Source: Thiocapsa marina 5811
GTDB taxonomy: Bacteria; Pseudomonadota; Gammaproteobacteria; Chromatiales; Chromatiaceae
DNA: 64,000 nucleotides
Reading direction: 5' to 3'
NCBI RefSeq assembly: GCF_000223985.1
Contig: NZ_AFWV01000018.1
Coordinates: forward strand, 26,001 to 90,000
In this document: one piece after another, positions 27,342-36,725 of the stretch
Numbering within the stretch: position 1 is the stretch's first letter
Layout of the letters: every line of letters begins with the position of its first letter
The notes under the pieces: generated by a model
Database searches by the model: none
The model's input: only the letters and a program-made list of their open reading frames with translations
Told to the model about the DNA's origin: nothing
Made by a program: the position numbers and the translations under genes

Positions 27342-28347
27342 GACGGCGTGCCCCCCCGGACAGAAGCGGTGCGGCGGCCAAGCCGAAGCTCAGGAACAAT
27401 GCACCGGCCGCCGGCCACATGTAGAGCGAACGCCTCGGCGTGAGCGAGCGCTCGTCGCGCTCGCTCGGCTCGAGACGGTCGAGCTCGGCGTAGATCTCTT
27501 CGAGCTGCTCGCGGGCATAGGCCGAGAAGAAACGCCCGCCGGTCATCTCGGCGATGCGCCGGAGTGTCTCCGGGTCGAAATCGCTGCCCGCGCGCGCCGG
27601 AATGCCGCCGAAGGGCGAGCGCGACTGCGCCATCCCGCCGCCGTGTCCGCCGCCGATCCCGATGGTGTAGACGCGCACGCCGGCCTGAACCGCCAGCTCC
27701 GCGGCGGCGAGCGGCTCGATATGTCCGGCGTTGTTGGCGCCGTCGGTCATGAGGATGACGACGCGATTGTCCTCGGGCTGATCGCGCAGATGCTTGACCG
27801 CCAGTGCAAGGGCATCGCCGACGGCGGTCTCGCGACCGGCCAGCCCGACGACCGCCTCGCTCAGCATGGTCCCGACCGTGGTGCGATCGAAGGTGAGCGG
27901 CGTCATCAGATAGGCCCTGGAGCCGAAGAGGATGAGTCCGAGACGATCCTGCTCGCGCCGCCCGATGAAACGATCCGCGACGGCCTTTACGAGTGCGATG
28001 CGCGAGACCATGCGGTTGTTCAGCTCGTAGTCGGCCACCTCCATGCTCCCCGAGATGTCGAGCGCGATCATGAGGTCGCGGCCCGAGACCGGCAGCCTGA
28101 CGGGCTCCCCGACCCATTCGGGACGCGCCGCGGCGAGCACCAGCAGGACCCAGGCGACCAAGGCGAGGATGAGGCGCGGGCTCAGCGAGCCGGTCCCTCG
28201 GGTGCCCTGCCCGACCTGCGACGCGAGGTCCGGATCCAAATGAAAGCGCAAGGCCGCGCCCTGCTCGTCGGGTGCACGCGGGAGCCAGGTCGCCAGAAGC
28301 GGGAGGGGAAGGGCGAGCAGGACCAAGGGCCAAGCCATCGTGATCAT
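27331..28347 (-). CDS. batA: BatA-like VWA-domain membrane protein
   Basis: A 338-residue protein: an N-terminal membrane helix (~5-22), a second near 60-75, a VWA domain (~85-270) with MIDAS motif DISGSM and TDGANN, and a C-terminal helix (~310-330). This is the standard BatA architecture. VWA domains bind partner proteins through a metal ion. It overlaps batB/C downstream, and directly upstream of its start is a repeat module and a REP array that split it from DUF4381, so it may have its own expression level. Confidence 0.88.
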   Translation of the reverse strand: MITMAWPLVLLALPLPLLATWLPRAPDEQGAALRFHLDPDLASQVGQGTRGTGSLSPRLILALVAWVLLVLAAARPEWVGEPVRLPVSGRDLMIALDISGSMEVADYELNNRMVSRIALVKAVADRFIGRREQDRLGLILFGSRAYLMTPLTFDRTTVGTMLSEAVVGLAGRETAVGDALALAVKHLRDQPEDNRVVILMTDGANNAGHIEPLAAAELAVQAGVRVYTIGIGGGHGGGMAQSRSPFGGIPARAGSDFDPETLRRIAEMTGGRFFSAYAREQLEEIYAELDRLEPSERDERSLTPRRSLYMWPAAGALFLSFGLAAAPLLSGGARRRVA

Positions 28348-28348
28348 G

Positions 28349-28435
28349 CTGAAACGCGCTCGGCGGATCTTTGGAAGGTCATCGCATGTCCTTGAAGTCG
28401 AGGCAACATCTCGGCCTTGGGGCGGCGCGTTTCAG
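28349..28435. repeat. Single repeat module variant (CTGAAACGCGC ends)
   Basis: An 87-bp module with ends CTGAAACGCGC and GCGCGTTTCAG, the same size and layout as the CTAAACCGCG family but with one changed base in each arm. It abuts the batA start by one base. With the REP array it fills the 315-bp gap between batA and DUF4381. Confidence 0.72.
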
Positions 28436-28533
28436 AAGGTTTAATCATCTTCGATCATGACCGTCGGTCGGCTTGGTGGGGGTGATCGCGCCGGGCTTCG
28501 TTCAGGATCCCGGCCACGTCGCAAATCGGAGCC

Positions 28534-28666
28534 GTAGGGTGGACGAGCACCGTAGGGTGGACAAACGCCGTAGGGTGGACAAGCGCCGTAGGGTGGACAA
28601 GCGCAGCGCAGTCCACCAGCGTCGGCGCAGGACTCGGTGGACTTCGCTCTCGCTCGTCCACCCTAC
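28534..28666. repeat. REP array inside the Bat operon: four direct units plus one inverted
   Basis: Direct GTAGGGTGGAC units start at 28534, 28552, 28570 and 28588 with an 18-bp period. The fourth is completed by GCGCAGTCCACC, and an inverted copy runs to CACCCTAC at 28666. Same architecture and total length as the array at 12239-12371, 16 kb away. Its last CTA is the stop codon (TAG) of the DUF4381 gene. Confidence 0.9.
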
Positions 28667-29232
28667 GGGCCTGCGCCGGTGTTGTTGACGAGGCGATCTC
28701 GGTCGGCAAGCGTTCCACCAACCATGCGAATCGCGGGGCGGGCGTGGCGACGGTTGGCGCGGATCCAGGCTTCGGCCAGCTCGGCCAGGGCATCCGGATT
28801 CGGCGGTGGATCGCCGGCGCGGTTCGCGCCGTAGACCAGGTCGGCAAGTGCCCGCCCCGGCCCGTGACGAAAGCCGTCCCCGCCGCCTGTCGCGTCCAGG
28901 AAGGCGAGCCAAGCATCCCCGGTGAGTCCTGCGACCTTCTCGCGCGGGAAGCGTGCGAGCGCGAATCGTCGCAGCAGGCGCGAGAGTGCGGCAACGAAGG
29001 CGCGGGTGTCGCCGTCGGTCCGGACGGCCGCCCGCAGCGCTGCAAGCTCGCGCAGGGCCGAGCGGGCGGCGGCACCGCGACGCCGATGGCGGCGCCAGCG
29101 CGCACCGGCCACCCAAAAAAGAACCGCCAAGAGTACGGCGGCGGAGATCCACCAACCCGGCGCCGGCGGCCACCATTGGATGGGATCCGGCAGATGCCAG
29201 TCGCGCAGCTGCGCCAGAGGATCGCCGTTCAC
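28663..29232 (-). CDS. DUF4381 membrane protein of the Bat/MoxR operon
   Basis: A 189-residue protein starting at a GTG that overlaps the DUF58 stop (GTGA). The opening DPLAQLRDWHLPDPIQWWPPAPGWW and one membrane helix (~residues 27-47) are the DUF4381 signature; the cytoplasmic part has RSALRELAALRAAV and LSRLLRRFALARFPREKVAGLTGDAWLAFLD. Members always travel with MoxR, DUF58 and VWA genes. The last residues and the TAG stop come from a REP unit, so the natural C-terminus may have been altered. Confidence 0.85.
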   Translation of the reverse strand: MNGDPLAQLRDWHLPDPIQWWPPAPGWWISAAVLLAVLFWVAGARWRRHRRRGAAARSALRELAALRAAVRTDGDTRAFVAALSRLLRRFALARFPREKVAGLTGDAWLAFLDATGGGDGFRHGPGRALADLVYGANRAGDPPPNPDALAELAEAWIRANRRHARPAIRMVGGTLADRDRLVNNTGAGP

Positions 29233-30230
29233 GCGAAGCCCCCCGCGGCCGGCAAGCGCCCTCGCCCGCCGAGACCGAGCGCCAGTGCGGGACCAACCGG
29301 AACGTCGGCGCTCAAACGCAGCAGGTGCGCGCGGTTGCGCCGCGCCAGCCGTTCGAGGCTCTCCATTCGGCTGCGAAACAGGTCTTCGTACGCCTCGCGA
29401 CTCCCGGACCGGGTCAGATCGAGTAAACCACGCCGGCGCCCGTCGGTGACCGGATAGCGTCCGGAGGGCGGCGCCCGGGACTCGATGCTGTCGTGGACCG
29501 GCAAGAGGATGACCTCGCAAGCGGCGGCGAGCTCGGTCATCCAGCGTGTTTGCGTGCGCAGGATGTCGGCGAAATCACTGATCACGGCCACCAAGCTGCC
29601 GGGGCGGACCAGCCTGACGAGGTGTCCGGCGGCGTCCGCGAGCGAGGCGTAGCCGCCGGCCGGGCCGGAGGACTCGGCGTCTGCGCGGAACGCAGGCGCC
29701 GGACTCGCCAGACGGTCGAGGAGCGGCAGGAGTCCTGCGGCACGCGAGGCCGGGCGGCGCTCCAGATGCCGTGTCTCGTCGAACACCAGACCGCCGACCC
29801 GATCGCCGCGATCCACTGCGGCCCAACCGAGCAGCGCGGCCGCCTGCGCGGCCACCACGGATTTGAAGGCGATACGGGTGCCGAAGCGCATCGAAGGCCC
29901 CTGATCCACCAGCAGCCAGACCGGACGCTCGCGCTCCTCTCGGAAGAGTTTGACGTGCGGGCGACCGGCCCGGGCGGTGACACGCCAGTCCATGTTGCGC
30001 GGGTCGTCGCCGGGCTGATAGACGCGCGATTCGTCGAACTCCATGCCGCGCCCGCGAAAGCGCGCGACGTGGCCGCCGGTGCGCGTCGCCAGGACTCGGC
30101 CGCGCGGCGCGAGGTCGAGACGCCGCGCCTGCTCGCGCAGGGCGATCAGCTCGGTCAGCTCGGGAAGGACGCCCTCGGCTCGAGCATGCGGTGTCTTCGC
30201 GGCCTTCGCCGTCGGGGGGTTCGATCGCAT
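29229..30230 (-). CDS. DUF58 protein
   Basis: A 333-residue soluble protein with the DUF58 core GRGMEFDESRVYQPGDDPRNMDWRVTARAGRPHVKLFREERERPVWLLVDQGPSMRFGT; the last part resembles a VWA MIDAS strand. It follows moxR by 12 bases (an in-frame GTG four codons earlier would put the genes end to end). DUF58 proteins partner with MoxR ATPases, which are thought to act as chaperones inserting metals or folding VWA-type complexes. Confidence 0.9.
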   Translation of the reverse strand: MRSNPPTAKAAKTPHARAEGVLPELTELIALREQARRLDLAPRGRVLATRTGGHVARFRGRGMEFDESRVYQPGDDPRNMDWRVTARAGRPHVKLFREERERPVWLLVDQGPSMRFGTRIAFKSVVAAQAAALLGWAAVDRGDRVGGLVFDETRHLERRPASRAAGLLPLLDRLASPAPAFRADAESSGPAGGYASLADAAGHLVRLVRPGSLVAVISDFADILRTQTRWMTELAAACEVILLPVHDSIESRAPPSGRYPVTDGRRRGLLDLTRSGSREAYEDLFRSRMESLERLARRNRAHLLRLSADVPVGPALALGLGGRGRLPAAGGFA

Positions 30231-30242
30231 GACGACCACCAC

Positions 30243-31346
<1,104 letters not shown>

Positions 31347-31563
31347 GCGTCTCTTATTATCCTGCGTTTCTTGTCCTGCGTTCCCGTTGCCTCGGGCTCA
31401 GGCATGACCGCGGCTCGGCCGAGCGCCGGCGTCGAGTGCAACGCCGCGCAATTTACGGGGCCATTCGCGCTCGGATCCGCGGCGGACTGAGCTCCGTCGA
31501 CCCGGGGTACCGACTGACGTCGGCGTACCCGGGAGGCGGTATCGAGACCTCCGCGGTGCTGCA

Positions 31564-32208
31564 CTAGCGCTCCCCGCACTCGATCCAAGCGTGGATCGTG
31601 AGCAGATCCCGCGGATGGCGGCACTGATAATCGGGACCGGCAGCCGCCAGACGCGCCAAAGGCGTGTAGCCCCAGGCCACGGCGGCGAAAGGCACCTGCG
31701 CCTCGCGCGCGGCCTCGAGATCGCGCAGCTCGTCGCCGACATAAATCAAGCATTCGGCGGCGATTCCCTGCCTGCGGACCTGCCGGCGCAACGCACCGGC
31801 CTTGCCGAAAAGACCGGTTCCTCCGACGACGGCTTCCAGACCGGGCAGCCGATGTCGGCGGATGTACTCGTGCACGCTCGCGCGCGCATTCGACGACAGG
31901 ATACCCAACCGATGACCGCGTTGCAGCAGCATCTCCAGGACCTCGCCGATCCCCTCGATCGGGGCCGTCTCCATGAGATCCGCACGCATGGCCCGGCGCA
32001 TCCGTGTCGCCAGTTGCGGCAATCGGTACATGGGCACACCCAAGGCATGCACCACCTCGAGCGCGTGCATCCCTCGGAGTCGCTCCAACCGCTCCCGGCT
32101 CAGCGGCGCACACCCGAATTCCGGGCCGACCTGCCGGAAGGCCGTGTAGGCCGCCTCGAGACTGTCGACGAGGGTACCGTCGAAATCGAACAGGATATGA
32201 ATCGCCAT
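31564..32208 (-). CDS. HAD-superfamily phosphatase, Gph-like
   Basis: A 214-residue haloacid-dehalogenase hydrolase. Motif I DFDGTLVDS with the nucleophile Asp near residue 9, motif II LGILSSNAR, a conserved Lys (GKAGALRRQV) and motif IV VGDELRDLEAAR are all present, with a helical cap between motifs I and II. This is close to phosphoglycolate phosphatases, but the substrate is not settled by sequence. The AGGA ribosome site comes from the end of the adjoining repeat module. The 217-bp gap to moxR holds no gene I can see. Confidence 0.86.
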   Translation of the reverse strand: MAIHILFDFDGTLVDSLEAAYTAFRQVGPEFGCAPLSRERLERLRGMHALEVVHALGVPMYRLPQLATRMRRAMRADLMETAPIEGIGEVLEMLLQRGHRLGILSSNARASVHEYIRRHRLPGLEAVVGGTGLFGKAGALRRQVRRQGIAAECLIYVGDELRDLEAAREAQVPFAAVAWGYTPLARLAAAGPDYQCRHPRDLLTIHAWIECGER

Positions 32209-32217
32209 CCGTCATTC

Positions 32218-32313
32218 CTGAACCGCGTCTCGGCATCGCCGTTGGCCGCGACAAGGCCGAACGAATCGACTCGCGAAGCCTGTCGCTCCGGACGCGGTTC
32301 AGCTGCGGTTCAG
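32218..32313. repeat. Single repeat module with a duplicated right end
   Basis: The module runs CTGAACCGCGTC (32218) to GGACGCGGTTCAG (32302). Its last 11 bases recur directly (GCGGTTCAG-CT, GCGGTTCAG-CC), extending to 32313. The TCA of the second copy is the TGA stop of the CDGSH gene. It lies between two minus-strand genes. Confidence 0.85.
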
Positions 32314-32957
32314 CCCTTGAACCCGATCTTCTTGTGGGTCCCGTCGCAGAACGGCTTGTTCTTCGAGGCCCCGCAGCGGCAGAGAAACGCCTTCTCGCCC
32401 TGCCAGGCGAGACGACCGCTACCCGCGCGGATGCTCAGATTGCCGGTCAGCACCAGCGGGCCGTCGGGACGCATCTCCACGCCGAGCTTGCCGCCCGTCT
32501 CGTTGAGCCCGGGACCCTTCGCGCCGACTGCGCCGGGATCCTCGAACTTAGCTTCGACATGACTGTTGTCGCAGAACGGCTTGTTCTCGGAGGCCCCGCA
32601 CCGACAGAGCGCGGCACGAAAACGCACGCCGGGCATGTCTTCTTCGGCACCTTCGATCTCCAGGTCGCCGGTCAGATAGAGCGGCCCGTTGCAGGCGACG
32701 GTCAGGCTGTTCTGCGCAGGCGCCGTCTCAGGCGTACCGGCCTTGTCGGTATAGGTCAAGGCGCCGCTCGGACAGCGTTCGACGATCTCGCGGACCTCCG
32801 CTTTGGACACCAGGTCCGGCATGCACCAGGGCTGGCGCTCGGCCACGAAGAGCTCGCCCTCGGAGTGACCGCATTCCCCGACATGGATGCAGAGACGCCC
32901 GTCGAACCGGACGTCGATCTCCTTCCCCTCGAAGTCCAATTGTCGTTTCTTAGTCAT
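32310..32957 (-). CDS. Double CDGSH iron-sulfur protein with an N-terminal 4Fe-4S-like domain
   Basis: A 215-residue soluble protein. Residues ~8-75 match the Fer4_19 type (FDGRLCIHVGECGHSEGELF, CPSGALTY). Two CDGSH motifs follow: CRCGASENKPFCDNSH (~120-135) and CRCGASKNKPFCDGTH (~195-210). Each uses three Cys and one His to hold a 2Fe-2S cluster; the first motif has CDN in place of CDG. Such proteins are thought to work in redox sensing or Fe-S/electron transfer. Stop is in a duplicated repeat end. Confidence 0.9.
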   Translation of the reverse strand: MTKKRQLDFEGKEIDVRFDGRLCIHVGECGHSEGELFVAERQPWCMPDLVSKAEVREIVERCPSGALTYTDKAGTPETAPAQNSLTVACNGPLYLTGDLEIEGAEEDMPGVRFRAALCRCGASENKPFCDNSHVEAKFEDPGAVGAKGPGLNETGGKLGVEMRPDGPLVLTGNLSIRAGSGRLAWQGEKAFLCRCGASKNKPFCDGTHKKIGFKG

Positions 32958-33361
32958 GCGTGCCTCGATTGGATCGGCCGGGAACCGGCCCGCGATATTC
33001 GGGGGCGATCCGCCGACGGCTTGGGATTATTGGTTTCTCGGACCGGCGAAACGCGACGGCCCCGTTGATTCGCGAGCGCGCGGCCGCCGCCGCCATCGCG
33101 CCTCGATTGACAGTGGGGGCCCGCGCTTGAACAGGCAACGCCCGGCACGGCGAAGCATCGCCGAAGGTCTCGCGTCGGGCCACGCAAGCCTTGCCCCTGG
33201 TCGAGGATCGGATCAGCAAAACGGCTTTCGGGTTATCATCCCGAGCGATCCGGTCACAGCCTCCGCAGACTAGCCTCCGATAGCCATCGTCGAGACCGCC
33301 CGCAGGCAACACCTCGGCCGGGATCCTTCTCACTCCACCCAATCGCGCGGATCCGCCCCCG
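32958..33361. other. 404-bp intergenic region before the NhaR-like gene
   Basis: Divergent gap between the CDGSH gene and the LysR-type gene. No open frame resembles a protein and no strong hairpin or repeat of the two families is visible. It presumably carries both promoters. Confidence 0.5.
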
Positions 33362-34270
33362 ATGCCGAACCTGAACATGAAGCACCTGCGCTACTTTTGG
33401 GCTGTCGCCAAGCATGGGTCCATCGCCCGCGCCTCGGAGGTCCTGCACCTGACGCCCCAGACCATCAGCGGTCAGCTACGGGAGCTCGAAGAGCAGATCG
33501 GGACCAAGCTATTCGGCAAGTCCGGACGCAATCTCGCATTGACCGAAAGCGGACAGGTGGTTTTCTCCTATGCCGACGAGATCTTCAGGCTGACGAGCGA
33601 GCTGCAGGACGTGGTCTCGGGTCGCCCGCCGGCCTCCGGCATCACCTTCAGGGTCGGGATCGCGATGGTCGTGCCCAAGCTCCTCGCCTATCGCGTGCTG
33701 GCGCCCGTGCTGGCCCTTCCGGGCCCGATGCGCCTGGTCTGCCACGAGGCGCCCCTGACCGACCTTTTGGCCGATCTCTCGGTACACAAGCTCGACCTGG
33801 TCCTCGCCGACAGCCCGGTGAATCCGGCGCTCAACATCCGTGCCTACAACCATATCCTGGGAGAATCCGGGATCAGCTTTTTCGCTGTTCCGCAGCTCGC
33901 TGCCCGTCATCGTGAGGACTTTCCGCGCTCGCTCGACGGCGCGCCGATGCTGATGCCGACGGGCTCGAGCGCACTCTATCGCGCACTCGAGCACTGGTTC
34001 GACCGCCACGGCGTGAAGCCCCGCATCGCCGCCGAGTTCGAAGATCGCGCGCTGATGAAGGCCTTCGGCGAGGCCGGAGTCGGGATCTTCACGACACCGA
34101 CCGCGGTAGAGCAGGACATTCTCGACAAATACGGGGTCGTACTGATCGCCCGGGTCGACGACATCAAGGAGCGCTATTACGCCATCTCGGCCGAGCGCCA
34201 CATCAAGCACCCGGCGGTCTCGACGATCACGGAGTCGGCGCGGCATGACCTCTTTGCACCAAGGGGGTGA
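33362..34270 (+). CDS. nhaR: LysR-family regulator, NhaR-like
   Basis: A 302-residue LysR-type regulator. The helix-turn-helix is MKHLRYFWAVAKHGSIARASEVLHLTPQTISGQLRELEEQIGTKLFGKSGRNLALTESGQ, whose HLTPQTISGQL and GRNLALTESG are the NhaR pattern; the effector domain has LADSPVNPALNIRAYNHILGESGISFFAVP, also NhaR-like. NhaR senses Na+/Li+ and activates the NhaA antiporter in enterobacteria. No antiporter gene is adjacent, so the target here is unknown. An alternative start five codons in (MKHLRYF) is possible. Confidence 0.85.
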   Translation: MPNLNMKHLRYFWAVAKHGSIARASEVLHLTPQTISGQLRELEEQIGTKLFGKSGRNLALTESGQVVFSYADEIFRLTSELQDVVSGRPPASGITFRVGIAMVVPKLLAYRVLAPVLALPGPMRLVCHEAPLTDLLADLSVHKLDLVLADSPVNPALNIRAYNHILGESGISFFAVPQLAARHREDFPRSLDGAPMLMPTGSSALYRALEHWFDRHGVKPRIAAEFEDRALMKAFGEAGVGIFTTPTAVEQDILDKYGVVLIARVDDIKERYYAISAERHIKHPAVSTITESARHDLFAPRG

Positions 34271-34543
34271 CGGCCTCGGGCCCGCGATGCGAGCCCACCC
34301 GGGCAGCGAGTGCCGCCGCGCCCTCCGCGTCTGTTCCGATCACAAGTCCGGACATCTCCTTGCGATGACCCAAGGTCCTCGTGTCGGGGTGGACCATGGC
34401 CGACCGCGCAAATGCCCGTCGATGATCTCGGATTGAACCCCGGGGGTTTTGACGCATCAAAGCCCAGCGCAATGCTGCGATAATGCCGGCGGATGTCCGA
34501 TCCCGGACGCCGTGCCCACACCGATCGACACGAGGATGAGACC

Positions 34544-34858
34544 ATGAACAAAAAAACCATCACGCCTGCCGCCGCCCTGGTCGGTGCTGCCATCGTCGGC
34601 AGCCTCGGCACCTTCGGCCTTGCCCAAGCCGCCGGCAACCCGTTCGCCGCGGAGCCGCTCGACACCGGCTACATGCAGATCGCCGGCGCCGATACCGAAG
34701 GCAAGTGCGGCGAAGGTAAATGCGGCGGCACCAAGGATGCCGAAGGCAAATGCGGGGAGGGCAAGTGCGGTGCCGAGAAGGACACGGAAGGCAAGTGCGG
34801 CGAAGGCAAGTGCGGCGCCGACATGGGCATGGACAGCGGAACCGACAGCGCCACCTAA
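34544..34858 (+). CDS. EGKCG-repeat secreted peptide, HvfA/bufferin-like precursor
   Basis: A 104-residue small exported protein, start at the ATG preceded by GAGGATGAG. Residues 1-~30 form a signal peptide (MNKKTITPAAALVGAAIVGS, then LGTFGLAQA). The mature part has a short leader (NPFAAEPLDTGYMQIAGAD) and six EGKCG units arranged as three EGKCGEGKCG pairs separated by short Asp/Lys linkers, then a Met/Asp tail. This is the substrate type modified by MNIO (DUF692) enzymes in HvfABC/bufferin operons, where the cysteines become copper-binding heterocycles. No intact DUF692 or DUF2063 gene lies beside it, which is unusual. Without modification it could still bind metal through its six cysteines. 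Confidence 0.85.
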   Translation: MNKKTITPAAALVGAAIVGSLGTFGLAQAAGNPFAAEPLDTGYMQIAGADTEGKCGEGKCGGTKDAEGKCGEGKCGAEKDTEGKCGEGKCGADMGMDSGTDSAT

Positions 34859-34877
34859 ACCGACCTCGCCGGCGGCC

Positions 34878-34916
34878 ATGAACCCTTCACCTACCGCGTT
34901 CATGGCGCCGGTCTAG
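34878..34916 (+). pseudogene. Possible remnant of an MNIO (hvfB-like) gene start
   Basis: Twenty bases after the EGKCG gene an ATG opens MNPSPTAFMAPV followed at once by TAG. In HvfA-type operons the next gene (DUF692) usually begins with a short stretch leading into a (M/P)xxGxGLGLR block. The short frame followed by a stop, and the lack of any other frame in 34917-35132, could be the stub of a lost modification enzyme. The match is short and may be chance. Confidence 0.25.
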
Positions 34917-35132
34917 ACCGCCCGGCGCTCCTTGCGCTGCGCTTCTCGTCGGCGATAGCACTCGCCACCCCGCCCCGAGGGGAAATCGTCTGGTACAGCC
35001 TCGCTCCGACCGAGTAGTATCGGCGACCCCGCAAGCCACCGCGGAAGAAACCATCCGCAACAGGCTCGCGCTTTGTTCCGGCCCCGTCGGTGCGCATGCT
35101 CAAATCACCCAAACAACCGGAACCCTGCCCTT

Positions 35133-35570
35133 ATGGCCTCGAATTACGAAGACTTCTTTACCCTCAGCCGCTTCGGTGTTGTCGGACACACCGCAGCCAA
35201 GCCCTTTCCGCTCATCAGTTACCGGCGGTTGAAGGCGATGGGGAAAACCGTCTACCCGATCGACCCCAGCACCATGCTTGTCGACCGTGATCCCGCGTAT
35301 CCCTCGCTCGTATCCTTACCCCAACCCGTCGATGGTCTCATCATCGAGGTGCCGAAGGCGGAAACCGCAGGCTGGGTTGCAGCGGCAGCGGATGCGGGGA
35401 TCGGCCACGTCTGGATCCACATGGCTCACGAGACCCCCGAGGCGGTGGCACTCGCCGCGGAGAAAGGCATCAACCTGCGCACGGGGACCTGCGCGGTCAT
35501 GTATCTGAACCCGGGCATGTCTTACCACGGCATCCATAAGCTCATCATGAAGCTGACCGGAAAGTATTGA
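35133..35570 (+). CDS. CoA-binding (Rossmann) domain protein, YccU-type
   Basis: A 145-residue single-domain protein of the CoA_binding_2 family: FGVVGHTAAKPFPLISYRRLKAMGKTVYPIDP at the N-terminus forms the nucleotide/CoA-binding beta-alpha-beta unit, then PVDGLIIEVPKAETAGWVAAAADAGIGHVWIHMAHE and LRTGTCAVMYL. Start at MASNYEDFF by family length. Members bind CoA in vitro but have no assigned reaction. It stands alone between repeat-rich regions. Confidence 0.86.
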   Translation: MASNYEDFFTLSRFGVVGHTAAKPFPLISYRRLKAMGKTVYPIDPSTMLVDRDPAYPSLVSLPQPVDGLIIEVPKAETAGWVAAAADAGIGHVWIHMAHETPEAVALAAEKGINLRTGTCAVMYLNPGMSYHGIHKLIMKLTGKY

Positions 35571-35773
35571 CGCGCGAGCTGCGGTCGCCCGGAGAGTGAC
35601 TGGCGTGGCGTCGGCGATCTGTCCTTCGCCGATGGAGGCGTCATGGTCAGCCTCGACGCGCGGATGGGTGCGAGGGTCGGCCCGATCGGCGAGAGCTGTC
35701 GGTGCCGACCCGGGTACCGACCGCCGGGGACGCCGGCGGTCGGCCTGCAAGGGACGAAACGAGGGTCGATTGG

Positions 35774-36115
35774 TCAGATGGTCTTGCCGGCATCGGAGTG
35801 CTCGAACCGGCGCACGGCGCGACTGACGGTCGAGTCGTGCACGCCGAGACGATTGACCCGCTGGGTGAAGACGCCGTCGAGCTGCCGCATCCCTTTCGAC
35901 AGATTCCCCTCCGGCGTCTCGACCACGACGTGATAGTGATTGGTCATTTCGCAGTAGGCACGACCGCGCCAGCGAAAGCGCTCAAAGACGTCCGCGAACA
36001 CCGCCAGTCAGTCCTCTCGGTCCGCATCGTCACGCTAGATCGTCTCGCGGCGATCACCACGCGAGGTGACGTGATACAACCCGCCGGCGAGCTCGATTCG
36101 GAGTGGTCTGGCCAT
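35774..36115 (-). pseudogene. Decayed REP-associated tyrosine transposase (RAYT)
   Basis: Read from 36115 the frame gives MARPLRIELAGGLYHVTSRGDRRETI, then TAG, RDDADRED, TGA, and AVFADVFERFRWRGRAYCEMTNHYHVVVETPEGNLSKGMRQLDGVFTQRVNR. These are the opening, the HxH-type (NHYHVVV) metal site and the following helix of TnpA_REP transposases. The text then jumps to a C-terminal-like GVHDSTVSRAVRRFE, so the catalytic tyrosine region is deleted. Two in-frame stops plus the deletion make it inactive. RAYTs mobilise GTAG-headed REPs, which are abundant in this window. The surrounding gap (35571-36303) has no other gene. Confidence 0.85.
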
Positions 36116-36303
36116 GGAGACATGGCTTAGCCCCACAATGCAGGATTGCAGGACCCTACATCCCCGAAGGCCTGCGGCCACGACCTGCTATACTCAGTAA
36201 TAGCCACGGATCTTATAGGGAAATACGTAGAACGGACACCGTGACAGGTCCTGGCCACCGCGACGGCGACCGGGTGTACTCGGAGCATTCGAGGAGTGTG
36301 GTC

Positions 36304-36705
36304 ATGATTTCAAGACAGATTTCGCAGATGGCCGGCATGGCGCTGGGCGTATGCCTAGTGGTCGCGGCGGCGCAGATCCAAGCATTCGAGGCGGTAATCC
36401 AGGTCGCGCCCGGGACGCTCAATATCGGCAGCTCCAGCGAGGTGGTCACCGTCCACACCGACGTGGCCTATGGCGATGTCGTCGCCTATTCGGTTCAGCT
36501 CAACGGCGTGCCGATCCAGAGCTGGAAGGCCGACGATCGAGGCAACTTCGTTGCGAAGTTCGATTCGACCGCAGTCAAATCGCTCGATGGTCTCGCCATC
36601 GGCGGAGACAACGAGCTGATCCTGATCGGTGCAACGACGGACGGCGATTCCTTTGTCGGCAGCGACTGGATCAGAGTAATCGACATCCTGCCGCGCAAGC
36701 GCTGA
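36304..36705 (+). CDS. Small secreted hypothetical protein
   Basis: A 133-residue protein with a signal peptide (MISRQISQMAGMALGVCLVV, cleavage near AAAQIQAFEA). The mature part looks like a single beta-sandwich: VIQVAPGTLNIGSSSEVVTVHTDVAYGDVVAYSVQLNGVPIQSWKADDRGNF, with GGDNELILIGATTDGDSFVGSDWIRVIDI. GAGGAG lies ahead of the ATG. A strong terminator follows 21 bp after the stop, so it is probably a single-gene transcript. I do not recognise the family. Confidence 0.75.
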   Translation: MISRQISQMAGMALGVCLVVAAAQIQAFEAVIQVAPGTLNIGSSSEVVTVHTDVAYGDVVAYSVQLNGVPIQSWKADDRGNFVAKFDSTAVKSLDGLAIGGDNELILIGATTDGDSFVGSDWIRVIDILPRKR

Positions 36706-36725
36706 TCCAACCCAGCATCCGACAG

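Noticed and set aside
25818..27443. 541-codon plus-strand frame opposite the BatB/C gene
   Set aside because: Gln/Arg/His-rich antisense shadow without hydrophobic or domain pattern.
34227..34472. Minus-strand 81-codon frame after the NhaR-like gene
   Set aside because: Overlaps the 3' end of the regulator gene and shows no family pattern or ribosome site.
34683..34830. Metallothionein as identity for the EGKCG protein
   Set aside because: Metallothioneins lack a signal peptide and use dense CxC/CxxC clusters; the spaced EGKCG units and signal peptide fit HvfA/bufferin precursors better.
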